DNA from: an uncultured Bacilli bacterium | GTDB taxonomy: Bacteria; Bacillota_I; Bacilli_A; RF39; UBA660 | Direction: 5' to 3' | Assembly: GCA_910589335.1 (NCBI GenBank) | Contig: CAJUTW010000026.1 | Coordinates: 1 to 8,184 of the forward strand | Length of the DNA stretch: 8,184 nucleotides | Shown: positions 1 to 6,512 of the stretch, in pieces | Position numbering within the stretch: position 1 is the first letter of the stretch | Layout of the letters: every line of letters begins with the position of its first letter | Made by a program: the position numbers and the translations under genes | The notes under the pieces: generated by a model | What the model was told of the DNA's origin: nothing | The model's input: the letters and a program-made list of their open reading frames with translations, nothing else | The model's database searches: none

Positions 1-161
1 CCTCTATATGTAATACTTCCTTTATGATTAAAGTACTTTTCATTTTTTATTGTTTCTACTTCAAATCCTAGTTTTTCTATGTATTTTTGAAGTGCATAAT
101 TTTGCAATCTATTGCCATAATTGTTAATATCATTGATTGTTATTATACCTATTTTTTTCAT
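1..161 (-). CDS. Polysaccharide pyruvyl transferase family protein, N-terminal fragment (cut by window edge)
   Basis: Only the first 53 codons are visible; the frame stays open to the left edge. The product starts MKKIGIITINDINNYGNRLQ and continues with a YALQKYIEKLGFEVETI segment. This N-terminus, a short hydrophobic strand followed by an asparagine-rich NxxNYGNRLQNYALQ loop, is typical of the polysaccharide pyruvyl transferase (CsaB/WcaK-like) family, which adds ketal pyruvate from phosphoenolpyruvate to sugars of cell-surface polymers. The ATG at 161-159 is preceded by GGAGG (167-171, 5-base spacing), which lies inside the last codons of the EpsG gene; only 2 bases separate that stop from this start, so the two are co-transcribed and probably coupled. 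Family assignment rests on the N-terminus only; the catalytic region is outside the window. Other members of this broad family exist whose acceptor is unknown, so the acceptor sugar cannot be predicted. Confidence 0.8.
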   Translation of the reverse strand, partial: MKKIGIITINDINNYGNRLQNYALQKYIEKLGFEVETIKNEKYFNHKGSITYR

Positions 162-163
162 AT

Positions 164-1270
164 TTACCTCCAATAAAAGTCATAAGGAATTGTTCCATCA
201 TATCCAATTACTGCATATCTAAAATACCAATATAGTATTAATAGTACTACAACACATATCCTATATAAAGTTCTACCTTTATAACCTTTTAATGACCAGT
301 CTATTCTTGGATATAAAATTATTAAATGTGCCAAGAAAAAGTAAGAAGTTCTATAACCATATTTTATTACAGCACTTGAACAATATAATAAAACATCTAA
401 TATTGCCATAAGTATTAGTAAGCTATTATTTTCTTTTGTTGTTTCTTGTTTTCTTAGTCTTTTACTAAATATGAGTATTCCTAATAACATTACCAATTTA
501 AAAAATGCAAACTTCCAATTTATATTTGGAATATTTTCAGCAAAATCAAAGTAACGTAAATATTTTTCTAGAAATGGAAAAATATTTTCTACACAATAGA
601 TAATAAAGTCCAACGAATTATATAAAATCAATATAGTTGTTACCATCAAAAAAGTATATACTTTTTTCAATTTTGTTTTTGAAAGTATTCCAAGAATCGG
701 TATTGCTAAACAAAGTATAGATGACTTATGAAATAGGAAGGCTATACCAACTGAAATGGCATACTTTATATATTTTTTATCTTCTATAAATTTATATGCA
801 TATAATAAAATAGCTACTGAAATTGATTGTCTCAAGATATTAAATGTTGTATTATACCATAGAAGTAGATAAGTCAAAACAATTAACCACATACTTCCTT
901 TTTCTTTTTCTCTATACGCAATGATGTATACAATACTTGCTGAAATTAGTTGGAGAACAAATAAAAATACATGTAGATTGTTAGATAACTTATATACTAA
1001 ATAATTTAAAACTAAATATCCTTTTTCCATATTAAGCGTCGATAGGTATGAGATAATTGTTGAGAATCTCCGACAGTATCTAAAAAATCTTTCACCGTAC
1101 ACTGATATATCTATACCGACATCTAAGCTTCTAAAACCTGCAAATAATGATAAAATTAAGACACAAATGACGCTTAGTGCAATGCTAAGTTTTTTACTTT
1201 TATTATAAGTTGTTTGTGCTATTACTGTTAGAAACATCACTAAAGCAAATAATAATATATATGGTATCAT
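164..1270 (-). CDS. EpsG-family membrane protein, probable polysaccharide polymerase (Wzy-like)
   Basis: The 368-residue product is almost entirely hydrophobic, with roughly ten membrane-spanning stretches. It carries the pattern expected of the EpsG family: an early AGFRSLDVGID loop (about 44-54), an EKGYLVLNYLVYKLSNN segment (82-98), an NILRQSIS motif (144-151) with conserved Arg147-Gln148, a KFIEDKKYIKYA stretch, and FHKSS (180-184) at the end of a helix. The C-terminus YDGTIPYDFYW is also family-like. EpsG proteins are thought to polymerise lipid-linked repeat units of exopolysaccharide on the outer face of the membrane, analogous to Wzy. The ATG at 1270 has AGGAAG at 1277-1282 (6-base spacing). 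It sits 14 bases after the Stealth gene and 2 bases before the pyruvyl transferase, so it belongs to the same transcript. Polymerase activity is inferred from family and context; O-antigen ligases share the topology but not these motifs. Confidence 0.87.
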   Translation of the reverse strand: MIPYILLFALVMFLTVIAQTTYNKSKKLSIALSVICVLILSLFAGFRSLDVGIDISVYGERFFRYCRRFSTIISYLSTLNMEKGYLVLNYLVYKLSNNLHVFLFVLQLISASIVYIIAYREKEKGSMWLIVLTYLLLWYNTTFNILRQSISVAILLYAYKFIEDKKYIKYAISVGIAFLFHKSSILCLAIPILGILSKTKLKKVYTFLMVTTILILYNSLDFIIYCVENIFPFLEKYLRYFDFAENIPNINWKFAFFKLVMLLGILIFSKRLRKQETTKENNSLLILMAILDVLLYCSSAVIKYGYRTSYFFLAHLIILYPRIDWSLKGYKGRTLYRICVVVLLILYWYFRYAVIGYDGTIPYDFYWR

Positions 1271-1284
1271 TAAAATCTTCCTTT

Positions 1285-2268
1285 CTATTTTTCAAAGTTA
1301 CTTTTTTGTGGATATCTCATCTCAAATGTCATAATTAACTCTTTTTTTAAGTTATCGAAATTATCAATAGTTTCATTGTCGTTTAGACATATCATACTGT
1401 GTTTGCAATTTAAAATATCATCTTTTATTTTTTTTATATCATCTTTTATGTTATAGTACTTTCCAAAATTGACATTTCTACTTACATAATTGTTTTCAGC
1501 CAACTGCCAGTATTGAAAAAGCCATTGACTAACATCAGATGTATTTCTAAATTTGTGAGATGAAACATTCTCTAATACTTTTGGTTCTCTTTCCATTACT
1601 TTTTTAAAAGTACTTTTTAAAAAAGAAGTAGGACAATGATGAAATCTAAAACCTACATTAAACCCATAAGCTGATAATGTAATATTTTTATATAAGTATT
1701 TTCTATTTTTTAAAGTAAAGATACCTCTTTTGTCTAAATCTTCAAATTTAAAATGCTTATTTATTATTTTCATGCAATTATAGTTTATACACGAAGATGC
1801 TTCTTCTGAGGCATGTATAGGAGTAAAAATTAATGAATCTTTTGGTTTACCATTTTCAAAGAAATCTTGTTTTCTAACAGGTTTATTTATATACATATCA
1901 TCATTAAAATACACAAATTTCTCACTTAAGTTTTTAATATTTCCAAAATTCACTTCTATAGCACAAGAATTAAAAGTAGGTAAAAATTTCAAAGGAATGA
2001 AATCTTTATGGTTAACAACAACTAGTCTCTCATTTTCTGTATTTAACCATTCAGGTAAGTGTCCATACGTCACAAAATAAATTTTATTAAACCAATTAGC
2101 ATTTTCTTCTATGGCTCTAAACCAATATTTTAGTAATTCCCAATCTCTAAAACGAACATTGGCACTTGATGTTTTGTCTTTATCTTTTTTGTAATTGTTT
2201 TTATCGGCCATCCATTTTGGATCACTATCATCTACCCAAGTTATTACAAAGTCTATTTTATTCATCAT
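1285..2268 (-). CDS. Stealth-family sugar-phosphate transferase (capsular polysaccharide phosphotransferase)
   Basis: The 327-residue soluble protein shows the conserved Stealth regions. CR1 is IDFVITWVDDSDPKW (5-19) with Asp residues after TWV. CR2 spans about 39-130 (RFRDWELLKYWFRAIE, NKIYFVTYGHLPEWL, LPTFNSCAIE, FVYFNDDMYI). CR3 is about 209-250 (FHHCPTSFLKST through SSHKFRNTSDVSQWL). A CR4-like end, MRYPQKSNFEK (317-327), closes the protein. Known Stealth enzymes, such as SacB-type capsule polymerases and the human GlcNAc-1-phosphotransferase GNPTAB, transfer a hexose-1-phosphate from a nucleotide sugar to another sugar, making phosphodiester links. This predicts a phosphosugar in the polymer of this locus. 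The gene overlaps the end of the preceding GT4 gene by 11 bases. Two adjacent ATGs (2268 and 2265) are possible; GGAG at 2271-2274 is only 2 bases from the first but 5 from the second, so the second may be the real start. Donor and acceptor are unknown. Confidence 0.9.
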   Translation of the reverse strand: MMNKIDFVITWVDDSDPKWMADKNNYKKDKDKTSSANVRFRDWELLKYWFRAIEENANWFNKIYFVTYGHLPEWLNTENERLVVVNHKDFIPLKFLPTFNSCAIEVNFGNIKNLSEKFVYFNDDMYINKPVRKQDFFENGKPKDSLIFTPIHASEEASSCINYNCMKIINKHFKFEDLDKRGIFTLKNRKYLYKNITLSAYGFNVGFRFHHCPTSFLKSTFKKVMEREPKVLENVSSHKFRNTSDVSQWLFQYWQLAENNYVSRNVNFGKYYNIKDDIKKIKDDILNCKHSMICLNDNETIDNFDNLKKELIMTFEMRYPQKSNFEK

Positions 2269-3382
2269 TACTCCCCCTTTCTTTTTCGTATATTTCTAAC
2301 AATCTTTTAGCATTAATTCTTATGTCGTACCCTTTATTTTTAATAATTGTAGCCGCATCTTTTCTATCAAAATGATTTACTTTTATTATTTCGTCTTTCC
2401 ATTTCTTTAAATCATCATTTAAAGAAATATATTTATTTATAGACGATAAAATATTTAATTCTTTTGTAATTTCTGATGACAACACACATTTTAACCCCGA
2501 AGCTTGTGCTTCTATTCCTACCAAAGGTAACCCTTCATATAAACTTGGCAAGAAAAATAAATCAAATATACTCATTAACTCATTCACGTCATTTCTTTGC
2601 CCTAAAAAAATTACATCTGAATAAAATCCCATTTTTTTTGCTTGATCTTTAATTTTTTCTTCTAGTGGACCTACTCCTACTAAAACCAATTTAATATTAT
2701 TTTTATTATCTTCTTTTATTTTTTTAAAAACAGCTAATATAAAATCATGATTTTTTTGTTTGCAAAATCTTCCCACATGGCCAATTACAAAACAGTCCTC
2801 ATTTATATTCAACTCTTTTCTTTTTTTAGCTCTTACTAATTCAGAAAATTCATATTTTTCAGTATCAATTGCATTATTTACAATATAATAATTGGAAGAG
2901 GTTCTTATTTTTTCATTAAAAAACCATTTTCCTGCTTTATCAGAACAAGAAAAAAACACATTTGCATATTTACTAATAAAATTTTTATTTATATTATGAA
3001 GGAAAGCTTTTAATATCCCCTTATCACTTGATGCATTATGTGCATGTGATATGATAACTTTTGCTCCACCTTTCTTAGCAGCCTTTAAAGGATATAGAAA
3101 AACAGCTGAATTCATATTACAATGAACTATTTCATAATTATTTTTTTTAATTATATTGGCTACATCTTCAATATATTTTTTAGGATTTTTATAATAACTA
3201 TGTACATTATAAACTTTTCCCCCAAATTTTTCAATTTCATCTTGAAAATATAATTTTTTATCATAAATATTAATAAAATCAAATTGAATTTTATTTCTAT
3301 CAATATTTCTATAATAATTAATCAAATAACTTTCTATTCCTCCCCAGTTATCTGTCATACCTATTTGCAAAACTCTTAACAC
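2258..3382 (-). CDS. GT4-family glycosyltransferase (EpsF-like), first paralogue
   Basis: The 374-residue product is a GT-B glycosyltransferase of family GT4, expected to add a sugar from a nucleotide-sugar donor to the lipid-linked repeat unit on the cytoplasmic face. The N-terminal Rossmann half starts MLRVLQIG and has the Gly-Gly loop NWGGIES (12-18) and ISHAHNAS (111-118). The donor-binding half has VIGHVGRFCKQKNH (199-212), VLVGVGPLEEKI (233-244) and LGQRNDVNEL (260-269). The EX7E catalytic motif is in LPSLYEGLPLVGIEAQ (278-293, Glu283 and Glu291). The start is GTG at 3382-3380, with AGGTGA at 3387-3392 overlapping the stop of the preceding gene; the intergenic gap is 4 bases. The last 11 bases overlap the Stealth gene. 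By eye it is a close paralogue of the upstream GT4 throughout, pointing to a tandem duplication followed by divergence. Donor sugar cannot be predicted. Confidence 0.92.
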   Translation of the reverse strand: MLRVLQIGMTDNWGGIESYLINYYRNIDRNKIQFDFINIYDKKLYFQDEIEKFGGKVYNVHSYYKNPKKYIEDVANIIKKNNYEIVHCNMNSAVFLYPLKAAKKGGAKVIISHAHNASSDKGILKAFLHNINKNFISKYANVFFSCSDKAGKWFFNEKIRTSSNYYIVNNAIDTEKYEFSELVRAKKRKELNINEDCFVIGHVGRFCKQKNHDFILAVFKKIKEDNKNNIKLVLVGVGPLEEKIKDQAKKMGFYSDVIFLGQRNDVNELMSIFDLFFLPSLYEGLPLVGIEAQASGLKCVLSSEITKELNILSSINKYISLNDDLKKWKDEIIKVNHFDRKDAATIIKNKGYDIRINAKRLLEIYEKERGSNDE

Positions 3383-3386
3383 GATA

Positions 3387-4508
3387 TCACCTACTTTTAT
3401 AATTAAAATATTTTTTTTCTAATAATTTAGCTTCTGTTTTTATGTCATATCCAATTTCTTTTATCTCTTGACTATGGTCTTCTCTTATCATATTACAATT
3501 TAATATCTTTTGAACCCATAAATTTGTTTTATCATTTAGACTTAGAAATTCAACACTATCTGTCATTTTTATTATTGAAGGTACTTCTGTAGAACAAATA
3601 CAATAATTACCTGCACATTGTGCTTCTACTGCAACCATTCCTAAACCTTCATACAAACTAGGTAATAAAAATACATCAAATGCCTGATATAATTCATTTA
3701 CATCATTTCTTTGGCCTAAAAACTTAACTGATTCTGTTAAATTAAGATCATTCACCTTATTTTTTATTTCATCAATAAGTGGTCCTTGTCCTGCCAAAAG
3801 TAATAATGAATTTTTATTTTCTTTATGTAATTCATTAAAAATATCAATTAAGAATGTATGGTTTTTCTGAGCTACAAATCTTCCGATATGTCCAATAACT
3901 AGTGTATCATCTGAAATATTTAACTCTTTTCTTTTTGCTTTTCTAACATCTTCATCATAAGCAAATTTATCTAAATCTATCGCATTATTTAATAAATAAA
4001 CTTCTCCATTATCATATACCTTATCACCAAATAACCATCTACCAGCAAGTTCTGAGCAACATATATAATCTGTTGCATACCTTTTAGAAAAAGGTCTAAG
4101 TATTTGTTTTAATAAATTTTTCTTCCATTCCTTTTTATTTGTTGTAGAATGACTGTGAGCAATTCTAATAGGAACTCCAACTTTTTTTGCAGCATATAAA
4201 GGAAAAACAGATAAAGCATTAATATGAGAATGAACAATTCTATATTTTCCTTCTTTTAAAATTACTTTTAATTCTTTTAAATACGAAATAATATGTTGAT
4301 AAGGAGAAACTAAAATAACTTTTCCACCTAACTTTTCTATCTCATCATAAGGTATATTAGTAGAATCAGAATCACATATAAAATCAAATTGAATTTTAGC
4401 ATGATCAATATGACGATAATAATTCATCACAACCGCTTCTACTCCTCCACCTACCCATTTTCCAATAATATGAGCAATACGCAATGGTTTATCTTGATCT
4501 TTTTTCAT
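3387..4508 (-). CDS. GT4-family glycosyltransferase (EpsF-like), second paralogue
   Basis: GT-B fold glycosyltransferase of family GT4, 373 residues from the start chosen here. In that numbering it has KWVGGGVEAV near 17-26, IAHSHST about 116-122, VIGHIGRFVAQKNH (204-217), LAGQGPL (238-244), LGQRNDVNEL about 264-273 and the EX7E motif in LPSLYEGLGMVAVEAQ with Glu287 and Glu295. The same frame is open to an ATG at 4553, but that ATG has no ribosome binding site and would add 15 residues unlike the family; the ATG at 4508 has AGGAG seven bases upstream and gives a length matching its paralogue (374). The stop is TGA. It is the first gene of the second EPS transcription unit and is followed after 4 bases by the other GT4. 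Expected role: adding one sugar to the lipid-linked repeat unit; donor and linkage are unknown. Confidence 0.92.
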   Translation of the reverse strand: MKKDQDKPLRIAHIIGKWVGGGVEAVVMNYYRHIDHAKIQFDFICDSDSTNIPYDEIEKLGGKVILVSPYQHIISYLKELKVILKEGKYRIVHSHINALSVFPLYAAKKVGVPIRIAHSHSTTNKKEWKKNLLKQILRPFSKRYATDYICCSELAGRWLFGDKVYDNGEVYLLNNAIDLDKFAYDEDVRKAKRKELNISDDTLVIGHIGRFVAQKNHTFLIDIFNELHKENKNSLLLLAGQGPLIDEIKNKVNDLNLTESVKFLGQRNDVNELYQAFDVFLLPSLYEGLGMVAVEAQCAGNYCICSTEVPSIIKMTDSVEFLSLNDKTNLWVQKILNCNMIREDHSQEIKEIGYDIKTEAKLLEKKYFNYKSR

Positions 4509-4515
4509 AAATTTA

Positions 4516-4520
4516 CTCCT
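4516..4520 (-). promoter_or_regulatory. Ribosome binding site that fixes the start of the second GT4 gene
   Basis: AGGAG (within AAAAGGAGT on the minus strand) lies 7 bases upstream of the ATG at 4508-4506. The longer in-frame ATG at 4553 has no purine-rich motif before it, so translation most likely starts at 4508. Confidence 0.8.
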
Positions 4521-4571
4521 TTTAAAATGAAAAAATATATAATTTACTTTCATGTAAATACCCTATATATT

Positions 4572-4600
4572 ATTATAACAAATTTTCTTTCTAAATCATA
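4572..4600 (-). promoter_or_regulatory. Extended -10 promoter for the GT4-Stealth-EpsG-pyruvyl transferase unit
   Basis: On the minus strand TGTTATAAT (4580 down to 4572) is a perfect extended -10 element. The -35 is poor: TTATGA at 18 bases or TATGAT at 17 bases upstream, as is usual when a TGn extension is present. Transcription would start near 4565, giving a leader of about 57 bases. A small inverted repeat ATTTAC/GTAAAT with a 6-base loop (4542-4559) lies in that leader; it could be a 5' hairpin or an operator. The promoter lies just downstream of the terminator of the initiating transferase gene, consistent with a separate transcription unit. Confidence 0.6.
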
Positions 4601-4610
4601 ATATTTTAAA

Positions 4611-4649
4611 ATAAAAAGTAACGTCATAAAATTATCATGATGTTACTTT
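4611..4649 (-). terminator. Rho-independent terminator after the initiating sugar transferase gene
   Basis: The inverted repeat at 4615-4627 and 4637-4649 forms a stem of 8 bp (AAAGTAAC/GTTACTTT), one A-C mismatch and 4 more bp around a 9-base loop when read on the minus strand. It is followed by TTTTTATTTT. It starts about 10 bases after the TAA at 4660-4662. On the plus strand the mismatch becomes a G-U pair, but no plus-strand gene feeds into it. Confidence 0.8.
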
Positions 4650-4659
4650 AAAGTGTCTT

Positions 4660-5337
4660 TTATTCTGCTGCTCCATGTCCACCTAAAACAGCTTTAAACG
4701 TTTTAAAAAATATCTTTATATCAAGCAAGAAACTTTGATTATTTGAATAATACTTTTCTAATTCTAAACGTTTTTTAAACGATGCATTTTCTCTTCCACT
4801 AACTTGCCAATAACCAGTAATACCAGGACGAGTTTTTACAATCTCAGAAAAATGTTTTCCCATATCTCTTTTTTCTCTTGGAATATAAGGTCTATTGCCT
4901 ATCATAGACATATCACCTTTTAAAACATTTATAAGTTGTGGTAATTCATCTAGTGAAGTTCTTCTTAATATTTTACCAGCTTTTGTAATACGTGGATCAT
5001 TTTTTAATTTTTTATTTTCTTTATATTCTTTAGCTAATTCTTTATCACTATTAAGCTTTTCAAATAAAATTTCATCAGCATTAGGAACCATTGTTCTAAA
5101 TTTAAAAAAATTAAATTCTTCTCCATATTGACCAATTCTTTTTTGCGTAAAGAAAATACTATTAAAGTCACCAGTTATTATATAAAATATTTTAACAATC
5201 AATGCTATAGGAATTAATAATGTACAACCAACTAAAGCACATAAAAGATCAAATAATCTTTTAACAAAAAAATAAACATTTTTTCTAAAACCTATATGGA
5301 TATCTTTATCAACTAGTACATTAGCCTCATTACTCAT
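4660..5337 (-). CDS. Initiating phosphoglycosyl transferase (bacterial sugar transferase, undecaprenyl-phosphate sugar phosphotransferase)
   Basis: The 225-residue protein is a short-form monotopic phosphoglycosyl transferase (Pfam bacterial sugar transferase, PglC/WbaP catalytic core, EpsL-like) without the extra N-terminal four-helix domain of WbaP. It should transfer a sugar-1-phosphate from a UDP-sugar to undecaprenyl phosphate, the first step of repeat-unit assembly. Visible motifs: VKRLFDLLCALVGCTLLIP (25-43), the re-entrant membrane helix; FFKFRTM (77-83); NDPRITKAGKILRRTSLDELPQ (113-134) with the catalytic Asp130-Glu131 pair; MSMIGNRP (143-150); and RPGITGYWQVSGR (170-182). The ATG at 5337 has AGGGG at 5345-5349, 7 bases upstream. 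It has its own promoters and is closed by a hairpin terminator, so it is a separate transcription unit at the head of the EPS locus. The sugar (Gal, GlcNAc or a modified sugar) cannot be read from the sequence. Confidence 0.94.
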   Translation of the reverse strand: MSNEANVLVDKDIHIGFRKNVYFFVKRLFDLLCALVGCTLLIPIALIVKIFYIITGDFNSIFFTQKRIGQYGEEFNFFKFRTMVPNADEILFEKLNSDKELAKEYKENKKLKNDPRITKAGKILRRTSLDELPQLINVLKGDMSMIGNRPYIPREKRDMGKHFSEIVKTRPGITGYWQVSGRENASFKKRLELEKYYSNNQSFLLDIKIFFKTFKAVLGGHGAAE

Positions 5338-5354
5338 ACCTCTACCCCTCTCAC

Positions 5355-5382
5355 ACGTTAATAACTACTCCTTCTATAACGT
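5355..5382 (-). promoter_or_regulatory. Inverted repeat in the leader of the sugar transferase mRNA
   Basis: ACGTTA (minus strand 5382-5377) and TAACGT (5360-5355) are perfect inverted repeats around a 16-base loop that contains AAGGAG, a good but apparently unused ribosome binding motif. It lies at the predicted 5' end of the transcript. It could be a 5' hairpin or a repressor site. Six base pairs in AT-rich DNA may be chance. Confidence 0.3.
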
Positions 5383-5388
5383 AGCTAT

Positions 5389-5416
5389 ATTATACCATAT
5401 TTTTTAATTTTTTCAA
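5389..5416 (-). promoter_or_regulatory. Strong housekeeping-type promoter of the initiating sugar transferase gene
   Basis: On the minus strand TTGAAA (5416-5411) and TATAAT (5394-5389) are separated by 16 bases, and the -10 box is extended by TGG (TGGTATAAT). Transcription would begin near 5382, about 45 bases before the ATG. This is the best sigma-A type promoter in the window and would drive the first gene of the EPS locus. Confidence 0.8.
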
Positions 5417-5470
5417 GATAAAACATTAAATTTTAACTATTTTCTAATTGATTTACACTTTTTTTTACTA

Positions 5471-5497
5471 ATTATATCATATTTAATAGAAATTCAA
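5471..5497 (-). promoter_or_regulatory. Possible second, upstream promoter of the sugar transferase gene
   Basis: TGATATAAT (minus strand 5479-5471) is an extended -10 with a perfect TATAAT hexamer. TTGAAT (5497-5492) lies 15 bases upstream, shorter than the preferred 17. It would give a leader of about 130 bases passing through the stronger promoter at 5389-5416. Confidence 0.45.
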
Positions 5498-5500
5498 ATA

Positions 5501-5531
5501 GAAAAAAAGAAAAAATACAATATTTCTTTCT
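5501..5531 (-). terminator. Weak AT-rich terminator after the TPM gene
   Basis: Read on the minus strand, AGAAAGAAATA (5531-5521) pairs with TATTTTTTCT (5517-5508) with one bulged G and a 3-base loop, followed by seven T. It lies 13 bases after the TAA of the TPM gene. The stem has only one G-C pair, so termination may be leaky. Confidence 0.4.
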
Positions 5532-5543
5532 TAACATTATTTT

Positions 5544-6512
5544 TTAGAAATTTCTTGAGCTTCCTCCTCCTCCTGAAGATCCTCCTCCTCCGAAAGAGCT
5601 ACTACCTCCAGAAAATCCTCCTGAAGATCCCCATCCATAAAAACCGCTTCTGCCACGTACTCCTCTTCTAGAGAACATTGACAATCCAAAAACGAACCAT
5701 ACTAAATTGAATATCTCAAAAAATCCAATCATAAAAACTTGTCCTAAAATTTCAGATTCAATATCAGATACAATTACTCCTTTAAAGACTGTAATATATA
5801 CTACAGTCATTATAATAAAATATATTACACTGGTTATAATTAATGGTTTCTTTTTTATAATTTTTTTCTTTTTTAAAAACCCTAATACTGCTCCAAATAT
5901 TATAGATATGAAAGGTATTCCAAATCCAATAAATGCACTTGAATCACTATTATTTGTTTCAGTATATTCTGTTGCAATAGCTGTTTCTGCACCTACCTCA
6001 ACATTATATTCTGTTGCAAAAACTTCTAAAATAGCACTAAAACCATTTTTTATTCCATCATCCCATTTATTTTGCTTTAAATATGGGATAATAAATTCAT
6101 CTTGTATTCTTCCAGTTTTTCCATCAGGTAAAATTCCTTCTAGTCCATAACCAACTTCAACTCTAAACTGTCTTTCTTCTAAGGCTAGTAATAATAATAC
6201 CCCATTGTTTTTAGTTTTATCACCTATACCAAAATTTCTAAATAACTGTGTAGCATAATCTTCCAATGAACTATTACCTAAACTAGGAATTGTTACTACT
6301 ACAATTTGAGCACCAGTTTGTGAGTTCAATTTTTTATTTGCATTAATTATATATGATTTTGTTTCTGCATTTAACAAACCAGCATAATCATTAACATAAA
6401 AGTCTGTTGTTGGTTTAACTACCGCAAAACAATTAAAGCTAAATAATATCAACAATATAAAAGAAATCATTAAAGTTTTTACAATAATGCTCTTTTTATT
6501 CAAAATTAACAC
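5544..6512 (-). CDS. TPM-domain (YgcG-like) secreted/membrane protein with Gly/Ser-rich tail
   Basis: From the GTG at 6512 the product has 322 residues. Order of parts: signal peptide 1-30 (Lys-rich start, LMISFILLILFSF core, cleavage likely after CFA); TPM domain about 38-171, with FYVNDYAGLL, TGAQIVVVTIPSL, NNGVLLLLALEERQFRVEVG and GYGLEGILPDG; three membrane segments at about 194-212, 224-243 and 255-280; then a basic stretch (SRRGVRGRS) and a Gly/Ser-rich tail (about 293-322) ending SSRNF. TPM proteins have been described as acid phosphatases in plants, but the bacterial members have no settled role; here the domain is predicted to face outside. It is the last gene of a DUF3592-LemA-TPM operon and overlaps LemA by 17 bases. 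LemA/TPM pairing is common in bacteria, which supports the assignment. The frame is open further upstream to an ATG at 6569, but the ribosome binding site and signal peptide favour the GTG. Confidence 0.88.
   Translation of the reverse strand: MLILNKKSIIVKTLMISFILLILFSFNCFAVVKPTTDFYVNDYAGLLNAETKSYIINANKKLNSQTGAQIVVVTIPSLGNSSLEDYATQLFRNFGIGDKTKNNGVLLLLALEERQFRVEVGYGLEGILPDGKTGRIQDEFIIPYLKQNKWDDGIKNGFSAILEVFATEYNVEVGAETAIATEYTETNNSDSSAFIGFGIPFISIIFGAVLGFLKKKKIIKKKPLIITSVIYFIIMTVVYITVFKGVIVSDIESEILGQVFMIGFFEIFNLVWFVFGLSMFSRRGVRGRSGFYGWGSSGGFSGGSSSFGGGGSSGGGGSSRNF

Noticed and set aside
2166..2375. Plus-strand open frame across the GT4/Stealth junction
   Set aside because: Lies opposite two well-supported genes, has no ribosome binding site and gives a hydrophobic low-complexity product typical of the antisense of Lys-rich coding DNA.
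4509..4553. 15-residue N-terminal extension of the second GT4 protein
   Set aside because: No ribosome binding site before the ATG at 4553, and the paralogue has no such extension; the ATG at 4508 has AGGAG at proper spacing.
4389..4601. Plus-strand open frame of about 70 codons opposite the second GT4 start
   Set aside because: Antisense to a conserved glycosyltransferase N-terminus and through its promoter; no recognisable product.
4895..5131. Plus-strand open frame inside the sugar transferase gene
   Set aside because: Shadow of the conserved phosphoglycosyl transferase core; no start signal.
5707..6150. Plus-strand 147-codon open frame opposite the TPM gene
   Set aside because: Overlaps the TPM domain and membrane segments entirely; Ile/Thr/Phe-rich antisense product without a motif or ribosome binding site.
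6400..6440. Possible lipoprotein signal in the TPM protein (Cys in FNCFA)
   Set aside because: The residues before the Cys (SFN) do not form a lipobox; a standard signal peptide cut after CFA fits better.
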